From Dolomedes plantarius (taxonomy: Eukaryota; Arthropoda; Arachnida; Araneae; Dolomedidae): DNA of 64,000 nucleotides. Position 1 is the first letter of the stretch, and the number at the start of each line of letters is the position of its first letter. The notes beneath the pieces are model-generated. The model ran no database searches. It was not told the origin of the DNA and was given only the letters and a program-made list of their open reading frames with translations. Both the position numbers and the translations under genes were made by a program. Of this stretch, positions 11,966-25,520 are shown in pieces. The DNA is taken from the NCBI GenBank assembly GCA_907164885.2, contig OU015500.1, forward strand, positions 55,837,659 to 55,901,658, written 5' to 3'.

Positions 11966-12954
11966 GAATCATTGAGAACCGAAATACTCGTAGATGGTTA
12001 TTTTCACAACCTCCTGTAGATATCAATATCTAAATTACGAATCATACTTTTAAAATATAACAAAAAAGAATCTCAAAAACAGACATTTTTGTGTATCGTA
12101 TCTTGATAGATTTAAATTAACGGTCGATTTTGATTTAATTAACCTTTATCACATTTACTATAGTGTAAAATATTTTTCTTCAAAAAAGAACCATAAATAC
12201 TTCAATACTCAAAGTTAATAACATAATTTCCCATCATTAGTACAGAATAGTGGACTCAAAGTATTCCACGGCAAAAATAAAATTAACTATAAATTATGTT
12301 ATAAAAAGCATTATTAAAAAAAATTAAATCCAACTTCATTTTAGGAAAGACAATGAAAATGCAAAATATTTGGCATGATGCCATAATTAAAGATACATCT
12401 AATGATGTAATTTTGTTTACAAAACGGGAGTTTTTCAAAACTACAAAAACAAAGTTTAATGCAAATTTAATACAGGATTTACCCGTAAAGCATTTTTACA
12501 GAAAAACATATATTATTATAAATGTGTAAAAATAAATATTCTGTATTCTGTATACTTGTGACATTGTAATATTTCATTTTGTCTTCCAACTTTATTTATA
12601 GGTATCTAAAACGAATGAGATGTTTATATAACATTGTAATTACGGTACGCAACTTAAAGTATCACCAGGCAAAATGTTAGGTTAAAAACATAAATAATTC
12701 AAAAGGTTACTACATCAGGATAACAGTAATGCAATCTAATGTGTACTGGTAGTCTAGAATATTTGCTTAATTTAAAAATCTTGTTACGCAACACATTTAT
12801 AATTAAAAAAACGAAGTATTTAAATATTTTGTAAATGAATATCTAATGTTATTAATCACAGCATAACATTTATTTTAATCATATATCTCATATAACATTA
12901 TTTTTTTAGAGTTAATCATATATTTAAAACAACTGGAATTTTTTTAAACCAATG

Positions 12955-13175
12955 CGGAGGCACTTGTAATCAAACATTCGCCCTTACTACGCCGCAGTTT
13001 TACTGTCCAATTTATTGTGTGTGCACCTTATAGGCGGACAGCATTACCCCCTATGAACGTACGACACGAACGGAGGCATTTTTCGTGGCGCAACGCCGGG
13101 ATTCAATCTGAGCACCCTCAGCACCGAAAACCAGCGCGATGTACCACAGGGCCACCACAAGCCCACAACTGTAAT
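12955..13175 (-). repeat. tRNA-derived SINE, family II-like, copy 2 (diverged or truncated)
   Basis: On the minus strand the head reads GTGGCCCTGTGGTA (A box), then GTGCTGAGGGTGCTCAGATT and GATTGAATCCCGG (B box), then AAAAATGCCTCCG. This matches the head of the copies at 11625-11965 and 36545-36880. The tail after about 13080 does not clearly match the other two, so it is a subfamily, a truncation or a chimera. Confidence 0.7.
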
Positions 13176-13179
13176 TAAT

Positions 13180-14590
13180 CTTCGTTAAATTTATACTCCG
13201 TTATAATGCCTTCTAGTTTGTGAAAGTGTATTTCCGTCTGAGAACTATATAAACTTAATACTTTTCTCCATAAGCAATACTATGTTACTAAAATAGTTTA
13301 GTTAAACTGGTTGGATTTTTTCTACATTCAAAATATATTGGGAAATGGATTTCCCATAAAAAATTAAAACGATTTTTAAAACAACTGCAGATGTAGTATT
13401 TCTTATAATATCACACTTACTCATATCAAATTAGATCAGATTTCCTGAAAAGAAAATATTTCACCACTATCTGAAAAACAAGAGGCAGCTGTATAGAATA
13501 AAACAAGGCACCACTTCGATAAATAAACAATGTGTATAGTAAGCAAAATACTTACACTAAATGCACAAAATTTGATCTATTAACGGAAATTCCTGAGTTG
13601 AAGGAGATAAATATTTCTTTCCGGGATATTGGTAAAAGTGTCAGATAAAAGAGGTAATAGTCCTCTTAAATTCAACAAGAGTTAATTTAAAATTCTAGTA
13701 CATATATACACAATGATCTTTAAATGCGTTTTTCTAGATGATGGGTTTTTTCACCATTTCTCGTCTTTAAATTGTTATAAATCAAGAACCTTTAAAGATA
13801 AACAGTTCAAACTTGGAACATGTCTTTTTCAAATATTTTACTTTAATTTTTCGTCATCAAATTTGAAAAAAACTATTTACTATTGAAACTATGATTTTTT
13901 AAATATAAATTAAATCATTTTTTAAAATTTTTACTCTAAATATATTAATTTTTTTTTTAAATTAATATTTTTAAAAATTCTGAATCAAAATTAATACTTA
14001 TAAACTTTAGTTTAATTAAAGGAAAAAAATTTAAATTCGACAAATAATATTTCGGTTTATAAATTACCATACTTTAAAAAAAATTTAATTTTTAAATTTT
14101 TAAAAAAACTTTATGAGAAGTTTTATAATGTGATTTTGTTTACAAATTATATGGTTAACCATCACAGAAAATTCAAAATTTTAACTCAGTAAATAAAAGA
14201 AAAATTGATATATCCCTGACCCCCTTAACTTATTCTAGTTTACAGAGAATTGCAAGACTATTGTTAAATAATTTATAAAATGGAGTCCACATTGGAGTCC
14301 AAAAATGCAGTTTTTAAGGGGAAAAAATATAGTTCATCCAATTGCCTAATAAAACACTACACACACAAAAATCAAAACAGTCTAGGTTTTTTTTTACACA
14401 ATTGCTTTACAATCCTGCACTTTACATACAATGCAAATAAATCATTAGATTAATGAGATAACAAAATTTTGTTTATGGTTACAAAGAAGGAAAAAAATTC
14501 CACAATGCAAAATAGTTGCTGAAGTAGGTACACATCAGAGTATGGCATATCATCCCATGAAGTCAAATTGCGAGCACTCTATTTTATATT
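13180..14590. other. AT-rich intergenic sequence, no feature recognised
   Basis: Very AT-rich, with long A and T runs around 13850-14130. No feature recognised. Confidence 0.55.
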
Positions 14591-16113
<1,523 letters not shown>

Positions 16114-16127
16114 TATATATATATTAA

Positions 16128-16211
<84 letters not shown>
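16114..16211. repeat. (TA)n microsatellite
   Basis: A TA array with rare interruptions abuts the right end of the Tc1-like element. Together with the array at 14609-14710, it suggests insertion into one pre-existing TA tract. Confidence 0.97.
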
Positions 16212-16214
<3 letters not shown>

Positions 16215-17299
16215 ATTTTTTTGCAACATTTGCAAATTTACCCGATCCGTTACTATTATATGTGTAGCTATGATATACCGTAGCTTCCTTTAATACATTT
16301 TTTTTGTATTACAAACTGTTGTCGTGCTTTACCGTCCTACCATGCTGTACGTCTGCTTTTCAGACTTACCACAAAGTAGAAAGACAGTAGATTAAACTGT
16401 CAAACAAGGATTTCACAATCCATATGTTGGTGGCTGTAGAGGTCTTTAAAACGGAACTTTTGTGGAAAAGGCTGTCTAAAATGAGTGATGAATTGTCTAA
16501 AAATCCTTAAATTTAATATATAAATCCCTGCATTGACGGGGGTTTCAAGAAAATATTTTAAAATGTAAATAAAGGACTTCCATATTTTTATTAATGTTTT
16601 ATGGGTTTGAATATCATAAATAAAAACAGTTTGGAAACATTTATTTATAATTTTTTTTCAAATATATATTTTCTTATCACAGTTCTAATATTCATCTATT
16701 CGTCAAAAAAAAATCAGAAAAAGTTTATGATTTAGGATGTCTTACTTTTACTATAGAAGGATATATTTATCACCCGGACGTATTTTTATGTAAACTATAA
16801 ATATGAAATCTGACTGAAATGGATTTTATAGTTCTTTTTAAAAGGCTAAATGAATTTTATATTTCATTAAGGTTTTATTTTATTATGACATAAAAACTGC
16901 AATCATGTTATTACTTAGATCATTATATAGAACGATATATATTTGTAATGTTCTTTTTTCTCAATATATGTATTAGAATCTTTATGGTAGCAATTATAAA
17001 TAATTTCGCAAATTCCTATAAGGAAATTGTTACCCCAAGTGTAGAATATTAATTACTTTATAGATATGTCTTTGATTGAAATATATATATGATAAATTTT
17101 GTTTTCGAGGATATGTTTCTAGTTTAGTCATAGAACTCTCTAAATGCTTTTCTGAACATACCTTCACATTTATTCTCACCCAGGCAACTTAATGTAGATT
17201 ACTCAGCACTCAGAAGTAATTGACCATAAAGGTTTAAAAAATGTTTCAAATATAACCATAGATATAATGAATGTAACATTTCTAATAGTGTATTCATAA
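16212..17299. other. AT-rich intergenic sequence, no feature recognised
   Basis: No gene or repeat recognised between the Tc1-like element and the Helitron-like element. Confidence 0.55.
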
Positions 17300-17900
17300 T
17301 CTATATATATAAAACATTTCCGTAACTGACTCATTCACTGACGGACATACAACGCACAGACCAAACCGCTGGTCCTCGAGGGCTGAAATTTTGCATGGCC
17401 ATTCTTCTTATAGTGTAGGGGTGCACTAAGAAAGATTTTTCTAAAATTCTTCTTAGATTTTTTAAAATTAAATTTTTAAGCTGTTTTTTAAACTTTTTTT
17501 TACGTTTGCATTTAAAATAATACTTTGAGGGTTATAAAATTTATATCATGAGAAAGATCATAAAAATTCCTTTAAAATGAAATTTTTCGTGAATTTATAA
17601 AGATTAATTTTTAGAATTTAATTTATTAAATGCTGATCACGTGATTTCTTTTTCTGGTACTTTAAATAAATTTATCGTCACGTGCATAACAACTAAATAA
17701 ACAAAAAATATTTTTTTTTCCTTGTTAATGCGGCAGACGATTGGACATTATCCAAAAAAATATTAAAATACAGTAAAAGAAATGTTCTACAAACTGTACT
17801 ATATTAACTGTACTATATTCTTTAGTATTCTATACATTATATTTAATTTGAATATTTTCTTCTACATTATTTTGTCTATAAAATTATCCTTTACGATTTT

Positions 17901-17902
<2 letters not shown>

Positions 17903-17972
<70 letters not shown>
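17903..17972. repeat. (TA)n microsatellite inside the Helitron-like element
   Basis: A TA array that ends at the left end of the pogo-like element. It is absent at this point from the related copy at 56224-57027. Confidence 0.95.
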
Positions 17973-17975
<3 letters not shown>

Positions 17976-18588
17976 TTGAACCTCCATATATCGAACTTCC
18001 CTATATCGAAATTTTCTATATATCGAACTCTTGACAAATCTCCATGTTCATTGCATAGAAAAACTGTTTCTATATATCGAAAAAATCTCTATATATCGAA
18101 TTTTTTTTCACAACATACTGGGAGATTTTATTCCACTTTAGAATAAAATCTCCCAATTTTTGGCATTTGAAACAATACTTCGTGGACTTCAACTCGTGGA
18201 AAATGTCCCTGATGAAGTTTTTAATGGACTGAATAAATGCGAGCATTTCTTTGATGAACTTTCCGCAAAACTGGCTGTTCAGCAAGATATTCGTAGTTTT
18301 TTTTTTAAGAATGTAACTGTGATCACTGTAACCACTGTCTGGATTATTGTTTTTTTAAAGGTATATAGTACTAAATAAATTTTTCATATTAATTCATTTT
18401 TTAGTTATTAACTTTCATTTAATGTGATTCGCATATAAATTAGAAATGGAGTTTTGTATACGAAAATTAGCTTTAATTTTAATGTTTTAGGAGAATTATG
18501 ATAAAACTAAGATCAATTCTATATATCGAAATTTCTATATATCGAATTTTTTTCCGGTATTTTGCTATTTCGATATATGGAGGTTCGA

Positions 18589-18591
<3 letters not shown>
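17973..18591 (+). mobile_element. pogo/Tigger-like transposon, deleted
   Basis: The terminal inverted repeats are CAGTTGAACCTCCATATATC at the left and, inverted, CAGTCGAACCTCCATATATC at the right. TA lies on both sides. The motif TATATATCGAA recurs several times near both ends, which looks like transposase binding sites. At 619 bp it is far shorter than an autonomous pogo element. Only the 3' end of a transposase gene is left (separate entry). Confidence 0.88.
18160..18312 (+). pseudogene. pogo-like transposase C-terminal remnant
   Basis: The frame reads ETILRGLQLVENVPDEVFNG and later CEHFFDELSAKLAVQQDIRSF near its end. Pogo and Tigger transposases commonly end in a short acidic or amphipathic tail with a QxxIxxFF-like motif, which this resembles. 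The DNA-binding and catalytic parts are missing. Assignment rests mainly on the surrounding element ends. Confidence 0.55.

Positions 18592-18622
<31 letters not shown>
18592..18622. repeat. (TA)n microsatellite
   Basis: Short TA array immediately after the right end of the pogo-like element. Confidence 0.95.
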
Positions 18623-18625
<3 letters not shown>

Positions 18626-18910
18626 GTATGAATTGCATACATTGACCGTTGTATTCAATTTGAATGTACTCCGTAGCGAAGTACGGGTTTTTAGCTAGTA
18701 TGGTTTAAAATAACAAATTCAATGTAATAACACAAGTGGCCAATTACATATTTTTTAGGTGTTTTAAAGATTGTTTAAGGTATTTAAAATTATTTTTAGA
18801 TATTTTAAAACTGTAGTACTACCCATTAAAAGTTAAAATTTTGGATATTCATTAAAAAATAAGCGTATATATTATTTCTCAATTAAAAATTATATATGCA
18901 TATACACCCC

Positions 18911-18946
18911 AACAAACAAATTAACAAACAAACACACACACACATT

Positions 18947-19005
<59 letters not shown>

Positions 19006-19032
19006 CTTATTTATTTATTTATTTATTTATAT
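18911..19032. repeat. Compound microsatellite: (AACA)n, (CA)n, (TA)n, (TTTA)n
   Basis: Four adjacent simple repeats in sequence, with the TA part at about 18949-19002. No element end is visible at its edges. Confidence 0.93.
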
Positions 19033-20050
19033 TAATTAATTGAGAAAAAAAAATTAATACTTCTGAAAATGCAACGTCAAAATATTGCGAAATTATGATT
19101 GATAATTATATGTAACATACAACATTGATAGCTTATGTAATATAAAATTCTCAAGAAAACTGATATGACTCTGCTTTACTTTCTTCATGTAGAGCACATA
19201 TTAATATATATAGAGAGATTAATAATAATTACAGTACTCTTTTATGTGTTTAATATGGCACTAACAGGAAATAATATACTTTAAAATATATATGCTATAA
19301 TATTTTTATTAAATATAAACTTATACAGAAAGAGGGATCTATTATGAAATATGCAACGTAATTAATCTTTTACAAGAAATATGCTCTCTCTGGAAAGTAT
19401 TTGAACAAAAAAATATAAATTATTATTAGTTTTGAAAGCATGGTTCATCTTAGAAATTTAAATTATTAATGCGTTGTTAGGTCAAAAACTGCTCTGTCAT
19501 ACAGGAATTTTTTATCCTGAAGTTAAGGTATTTATAAATTACTTTTTACATAATTATAATGTTAATGCATATTCTTAGAGAAAATATGAAGTTAATAATA
19601 TGATAGTTCGGAGATCTGGATGATAATGTTCCCTTTCAGTGTAATTATTTTTTATTGGGAAAAGGAAAAAAAAATTCGAACTGTTTATAAATGCGTTTAT
19701 GCATATGCATTATAAATTTGTTGTTACTAATCTTGTACGCAATATCCTGTGTCTTTTATTACTGAGTATGTAACTGAAATTTTTGTAAGACACAGACGAT
19801 TTGTAAATATCTCGCCTGAACTTCAAGGTATTCTTCTGGTACTGTGGTCAATCGTCTTTTTCTCTTCCGATTATTAATTATTTTCTGTAGTATTTGTCTC
19901 ATTTCGCTAAGTTTTGTTCTTAATTGAAACTTGTTATTTTAGTACCCTATTTTTTTGCAATGCAATAGCCATATTGTCTTTTCGATAGCAGCTCGCTGCT
20001 TCGGCGAGATTTGTAGATTGCTTTTATGGGGCCGAAGTATAAGTGAAACG
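19033..20050. other. AT-rich intergenic sequence, no feature recognised
   Basis: No gene or repeat recognised. Confidence 0.5.
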
Positions 20051-20054
20051 ACGC

Positions 20055-20265
20055 AGCCCTTTGTGCAAACTAAAATTTGTCCTAGCACACCCAGGGGCGA
20101 CAAATGGTAGGGTCCTGCTCTCCATCAGCCTACAGATTTAGCTAGTGCATAACTGGTGTATCCACGAAAGCATTCAGTGGTCCTTGTCGTTATTCAAAGC
20201 TGCATATCTCAATATCGAATTTCGAATCGTTGACCACTAGGAACCTCTGCTACCTATATTTTAGC
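20055..20265 (-). repeat. SINE-like repeat, family III, copy 1
   Basis: On the minus strand it contains GACCACTGAATGCTTTCGTG, GATACACCAGTTATGCACTA and AAATCTGTAGGCTGATGGAG. The same blocks, diverged, run in the same order on the plus strand at 54545-54760. The pattern of a trailing AAATC-GTAG block resembles SINE family II, so the families may share a core. It is non-coding. Confidence 0.6.
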
Positions 20266-20309
20266 AACTTCAGAGGTAGAAACTATAGGAGTGAATCACC
20301 TAGAAGCAA

Positions 20310-20873
20310 TGGATGCATGCAAGGGTTGGAACAAGCAAGGAATACAACGCATTGACCTTACACATACATTTATTGGATAACCCAAATTTCAATTAACATG
20401 TCAGAGCTATAGTATTACAATCAGTTTTATATTAACAATTTTGAAATACGATACCCAGAAGCAGAGGCAAACTACAGAGTCAAATATGATTTTTAGAGTC
20501 TATCGGGGAGGCACTTACTATAACGGATGTATGCAACGATGATCGTAGCATCGGCTACCGGGACCCAGTATCATCTCCAGTGCAGGAACACCTTGGCGGG
20601 ATATTGGCACTTCTCCACGGCTATGGGGCGGACGAGAGCCTCCGACATCTAACTCTCAGGAACCCAATCTAAAATCCGTCTCCTTCTTTTTTTCTGATTC
20701 CTTCCGTCCTTAGCGAAGCTTTTGTCCTTTTACAGGGGGGCCATTCTAGCACGCCCCTCACTTTCATTGGGCAGTGGGCTGTCTCTCTTTCAGTGGTTCC
20801 TATCCCTAATTGGTCCTTTATTATACCGCCTCTGTCGCCTCTGTCCATAGGCTATGTAGTACCTCCCCCCACA
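20310..20873 (-). repeat. Possible solo LTR of an LTR retrotransposon
   Basis: Read on the minus strand, this block starts TGTGGGGGGAGGTACTAC. It has a TATA-like GGTATAATAAAGG near 20827 and a polyadenylation-like AATAAA near 20374, the order expected in an LTR. It is clearly more GC-rich than its surroundings. The 3' boundary is not fixed and I could not find a target-site duplication, a primer-binding site or any internal gene. It could also be another kind of repeat. Confidence 0.4.
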
Positions 20874-21464
20874 TACGTTTATTTTGTAAAACAACTTTGA
20901 TTCTTCTCCTATGACGTTTTTACTGTGGGCCATAAAATAACGACCATCCATCTTGTAAAATTTTAAACTTCAGATCGCTATCACTGGCCACACAGACGGC
21001 TATTCTTCTATTTTTTTATTGTTTTACAATCCTGTATTTACCCCTGCCTCTGCATCCTTTATGATACATTCTTTATTGTCCACAGACCGTGGGGAATTAC
21101 ACCATTTTCACTTCTATAGAAACAATGAAGCATTTTTTTCTCATACACTTTGCACTGTAGAAGGCAAGTATATACGAAAAGTATATTTAGCTACGCATAT
21201 GTAGGAAATTGTAAATTTACATTTCCATGCGTAAGTGAATTATTGTAGGAAAGCTTACTTCATTTACTTAAGTGATTTGGAATCAGCTAACTCTAGATTC
21301 TTAGTCAACAGACAATACCAAGTCTAATCAGAAATGTAAAATATTTGAAAAAGACTGGCAACTGAGAAAGTTTCATTTCAAAACAGAGGTAAAATTAAAA
21401 AACAGAACTGATCAACGAAAGGAGGAGATATAGTTAGGAAAATCAATCCAAACTTGTTTTAGTT

Positions 21465-21625
21465 AGGTTTGGTTTGGATTTGGATCTACGGTCAATTTAT
21501 GTTACTCCATGGCTAATTAAACCGAGACCTACTGATTAAAAACGATTCCGAACGACTACAAACGTCCATGCCGACAGTGGAAGTCGAATCCTAAGAATCT
21601 GGTATCCATTGCCAGCTCCCTTACA
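21465..21625 (-). repeat. tRNA-derived SINE, family I, copy 2
   Basis: On the minus strand the head is TGGCAATGGATACCAGATTC (A box region), then GGATTCGACTTCC (B box). The body is CATGGACGTTTGTAGTCGTT, CGGAATC and AGTAGGTCTCGG. It follows the same order as the plus-strand copy at 3445-3660 (CATGGATGTTTGTAGCTG, CCGGAATATG, AATAGGTCCCGG). Confidence 0.7.
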
Positions 21626-22580
21626 AAATTTATTTTAATCAGAAAGAGGTGAGAGAAAATGGAACAAATGAGCAAAGTTACTATACCAGTGTGATATATG
21701 AATTAAACTACACCTGATTAAAACTCTATAAGCGTGAGAAAACACTGTTTGAATATGAATGAATTGGAGTAAGTGTAGCAAACATTCCGTCATTATAGTG
21801 ACTTTTGAATAAATTTAAAAGATTCGGGTCACACCATTTTAAAGATAGGAAACTTTTTTTTCTCATCTATAAACTTGGTAGGGAGTTTCAAATTTGAAAT
21901 TTCATTACTATATATATGACTAGTTACTTCTGTACACATACTAATTTCGTTTTAGTATTTAATAACAGACACCAATTGATTATAATTGTATTTATACTTC
22001 AAATAAGTTATTTTATGGCGTACTATCTTTGAATTCCTCTCCTTACATTTGTCTTTTTAGAGTATTTATGACAGATTGGAATTTGAGTCTTAAATCATCC
22101 ATAAAACATTGAAAAAAGCACAATTGAATTTGCAAGTACTTTCTAATAAATTATTTTCAACTTTGCTTTGTTTGGCTTTAATCAAACGTTGTTAATGATT
22201 TTTAGTTCAAAATTAAAAAATCAAAAATAAATTTCCCCGGTCTAAAAAATATCCTGGAAAAAAATTCCCCTAAACGACTCCAGTGTAAGATAACAGAACA
22301 CTTTATTTACAGTTTTTAGATCTGTTATAATTACAATATTGGGTAAGCAAGCATATGGGGTACGCAATCATATATTTCAGCAATATTAATTCTATTTACA
22401 CCATTTTTAAACAGAGAATACCATGCCACTCGTATTATATGAATCATTGAAGTCTACTTAGAAAATATAATGTACTGCATGATATCAGCAACAAAATATA
22501 AATATAAAATCAAAACAGATGATAATATAAATCTCTCAAATGTACATTACGTCAACTTTTTTTTAAGCAAAAATGTAATG
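21626..22580. other. AT-rich intergenic sequence, no feature recognised
   Basis: No feature recognised. The left end of the Merlin element below could lie here, but I do not see it. Confidence 0.5.
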
Positions 22581-22585
22581 TTCTA

Positions 22586-22970
22586 TGAGAGAAATACTGT
22601 GACCGTATAAAGGAGTGGATTCTCTCAGGAACTACAATACATTCAGATGGCTGGAAATCTTACAAAGATATCGGAACAGAAGGATTTAAACATTTGTCTG
22701 TTAATCATAGAATTTATTTTGTTGACCCTGATTTTGAATGTCATACTAATGCTATAGAAAGTACTTGGAGGCATATCAAAAGAACCTTCCGACTCATAAT
22801 CGTCAAGTTGATTTTCAGTTTTATTTGGCACTGTATATGTTGCACCATAAGTGTTCAGGAATCTGTTACCCATTTAATAAATTCGTGGAAACAGTCGGGG
22901 AAATAAAGAGAAATGAATTTCAAATTTGTGCTAAGTTGAATAGCGTTTTATATTTTTGTTTGGTTATTTT
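22586..22970 (+). pseudogene. Merlin-type (IS1595/ISXO2-like) transposase C-terminal remnant
   Basis: The plus-strand frame reads RIKEWILSGTTIHSDGWKSY, then VNHRIYFVDPDFECHTNAIE and STWRHIK. A frame change follows, then LPTHNRQVDFQFYLALYMLH. In the Merlin/ISXO2-like DDE family, an Asp in (I)xSDxWxxY and a Glu in NxIExxW are catalytic; both are present here. The upstream half with the first catalytic residue is missing or unreadable, and a frameshift lies near 22785. Terminal inverted repeats were not identified. Confidence 0.82.
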
Positions 22971-23354
22971 TCATAATTCTGCTGTGCTTTTTGTAAAAAA
23001 AAATAACACAGGCCTGCAAAATTTGAGTTATAGAAAAGTGTTTGCAATGTAATGACTTAATTTTATATTATTTGGTGTGCTGATTTCAAATATGACATCC
23101 ATTTTTCTCAATCACGTAAGGATTTTTCACAAAAGGAGCTTGAATATATGGACAAGAAAGCCTACTGTACATATTCTGGGGGGAAGAAAGTCTTTTCAAA
23201 AGATTTTAAGTGCTTTATTTAAGAATGAATTAATATATGAAACATTCTGAAATGATCTACTAAATATATATTAATTAGAAATTATATTAATTGGAACATT
23301 TAATGGTTACCATTGTTTGATACATCCTGGATTCATATATCCTTAATACTTTCT

Positions 23355-24412
23355 TTTCCTTTTTCCTGAAGGCTCGTTTTGGCACTTAGTCTGTTGTAGT
23401 CAGTACATGGGACTTCTCTGTGTAGCATCCAACAGTAGTCCCCATCATATTGACATTCCATGTACCTTGGTATCTAAGCTTTGATATCTGGGTGAAATAT
23501 TTAACCATGTTCTTAACTAATTGCACCAGGATCACTAACTGCACCAAAAAGGGAAATTAGTCCAAATGCGAATTTAAAAAATGCACTTTCAAACTCATTG
23601 AACAATCCAAGTCTTTTAATTTCATTAACATGTTTTCCACGATAGATTTATAGTTGGGGTCCTTAACGTTCCCGAGGAATTTTGTGACGACTTCTTTGAA
23701 AGCTGTCCAAGCCTCTTTTTCCCTCGAAAACATTTTACTTTCAGACACTTCGTCTTTAAAAAGTTTCCGAATATCTGGACCTTCGAAAACACCATTGTTT
23801 CATCATGCCAAGCTTGATGTGAAGTGTAGGCAACAGGAGTTTCCTCGGATCAGCCAAACTTTCCTTTACTACATTTTTGTTTCCAGGTGTTAATGTTTTC
23901 CTTTGTGGCCACTCCCAATAATTTGATCCAATAATTCATTTTATCCCGTCTGACCCATTCACACAAGAAGCAAGGGTACTTAATGTTTCCTGCTTGTTGT
24001 CCAAGAAGCATGGAAAGCACTTTTAGATCACCGCATATCATCCATCCATGTTCTTTATATTTCAAATGGGTGAGAATCAAAGCTAAATTCTCGTAAGATT
24101 CTTTCAGGTACACAGAATGTCCTAATGGCACTGAAGCATACTTGCTGCCAGTAGGCAGAAGCACTGCTTTGAGGCTTCTTTTTGAGGAGTGAATAAAGAG
24201 CCTCCACTCGTTCACATCTTACTGTATATTAAAATCCTCCAACAATCCAGGGACATTGGTACAATAAATCAAGCCACTATCTCGATAAAAGTGTGGAACG
24301 AAATCTGTTTCTCTTTTTCTTGACCATGAGAAAGAAGTACCAGAAGCCAATAAATTATTTTCCTTTAACCTCGAGCCTAAGAGTTCGGTAGATTCTTTAG
24401 ATTGTTTCTTTT
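23355..24412 (-). pseudogene. Broken copy of a multi-copy arthropod gene of unknown function
   Basis: On the minus strand the reading begins near 24412 (STELLGSRLKENNLLASGTS). An in-frame TAA is followed by DVNEWRLFIHSSKRSLKAVL, YASVPLGHSVYLKESYENLA, HGWMICGDLKVLSMLLGQQA and YPCFLCEW. After further breaks it continues with PRKLLLPTLHIKLGMMKQW and then, after an apparent deletion, GPDIRKLFKDE, FLGNVKDPNYKSIVENML and SLKVHFLNSHLD. It ends around YDGDYCWMLHREV. I recall near-identical proteins as a large uncharacterised family in arthropods, probably carried by a mobile element. I do not know its reaction. Stops, frameshifts and the internal deletion make this copy dead. Confidence 0.75.
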
Positions 24413-25520
24413 TTCTGTTTTTTTCGCACCAGAGACAGAAAAATCTCCAGTTTTCTCCAGTAATGACGATTATGACACTATATGCTCATCCCCTTCCTTC
24501 ATTAACACAATCGATTGGTGGCTACGAAAATCAAAATTTTCAATTTTTTTCAATTTTCAATTTTAAGAAAACATAGTACGTCATGGATTTTTTGTACTAT
24601 TTTTCTTGAAATCAGCGTTCAAAAATCTATCAGTATCAGCTATTGGTTTCTAAACACTTTTTTGGCTGCAGGCCTGTGTAATTTTTTACATTTTTAGTAA
24701 CTTTTTAAACGTTGTTTTCTCTTTTTCGCCCGTTAAGTGTACATTTTTATGCTGACATAATTATATAAGCTATGTATTTATATTTCGCACTTTAACCTTA
24801 ACAGGTGTTCGAAAACTGGGTTTTCTCGCCAAAATTTTTGGCGGCAACTTTTGTCGACACATGTGTTCGAATTTGTCAAAATCACAATCTGCCGCATACG
24901 AATGGCAACATGACGGATAACAGGAAATTTTGTTGTGCTCTATGTTGCTGTTAGGTAACCGTCGTCTCTTGATGTGATTTTGGCGAATTTTTGAAAACTT
25001 CGCCAAACCACGGCAAGGGGAACCCGTTTCTTCACTTTTACCGAACAAACCTTTTTGTAGAATTCCCATGGAATATATCGAGTCTAGAGTGTTAAGAGGC
25101 AGCTATAAGTTTCTTAAACTTATATCTTTAGAAAGTAACCAAATTTTGGTTGAGAACGGTACCAAATATATGTATATAACTGCAGCATATTTTAACGTAT
25201 CCCTGATTACCTATAAGAATATGAGGCAAGGTTTCTTAAAATTAATTATTAGATTTTGAATAAAGTGTCTTTTCTTCAACTAATCTCGAAGACCTCCGAT
25301 ACTGCCTGAATAGGCACTAAAATAGAAAACTATCCGCGCTAAATTATTTCTAGCAAAAACACCTCGTTGATAAGGTGTGTCAAGTTTTGTCTCATAGAGC
25401 CGGCGAATCAGTCTTAACGATGCGGAAATGTCAAGACCCAGACAATGTGAATGTAAGTGGCGGCCGTAAGTGGATTTTAATAATGACAAATAACTTTCAT
25501 TCATTAATTCCAATAAGTGT
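24413..25520. other. Unassigned region with minus-strand open frames
   Basis: Minus-strand frames at 24770-25069 (99 codons, Cys-rich CYPSCCHSYAADCDF) and 25280-25513 (77 codons, LDISASLRLIRRLYETKL) have balanced composition for this AT-rich window. They could be decayed exons or element pieces. I recognise neither and see no splice evidence. Confidence 0.3.

Larger units (their letters stand above)
17300..18698 (+). mobile_element. Helitron-like (rolling-circle) non-autonomous element
   Basis: The 5' end is TC (TCTATATATATAAAAC), preceded by A. The 3' end is CTAG, followed by T, and just before it lies a hairpin, CCGTA-GCGAAG-TACGG. These are the hallmarks of Helitron insertion between A and T, with a 5' TC, a 3' CTRR and a terminal hairpin. 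The subterminal GACATACAACGCACAGACC and CTGAAATTTTGCATGG sequences are shared with a copy at 56224. There is no Rep/helicase coding. The body contains TA arrays and a complete pogo-like element at 17973-18591. Confidence 0.85.

Noticed and set aside
24770..25513. Minus-strand Cys-rich and Arg-rich frames as host exons
   Set aside because: Neither frame is recognised, and I see no convincing splice sites or link between them. Listed only as an unassigned region.
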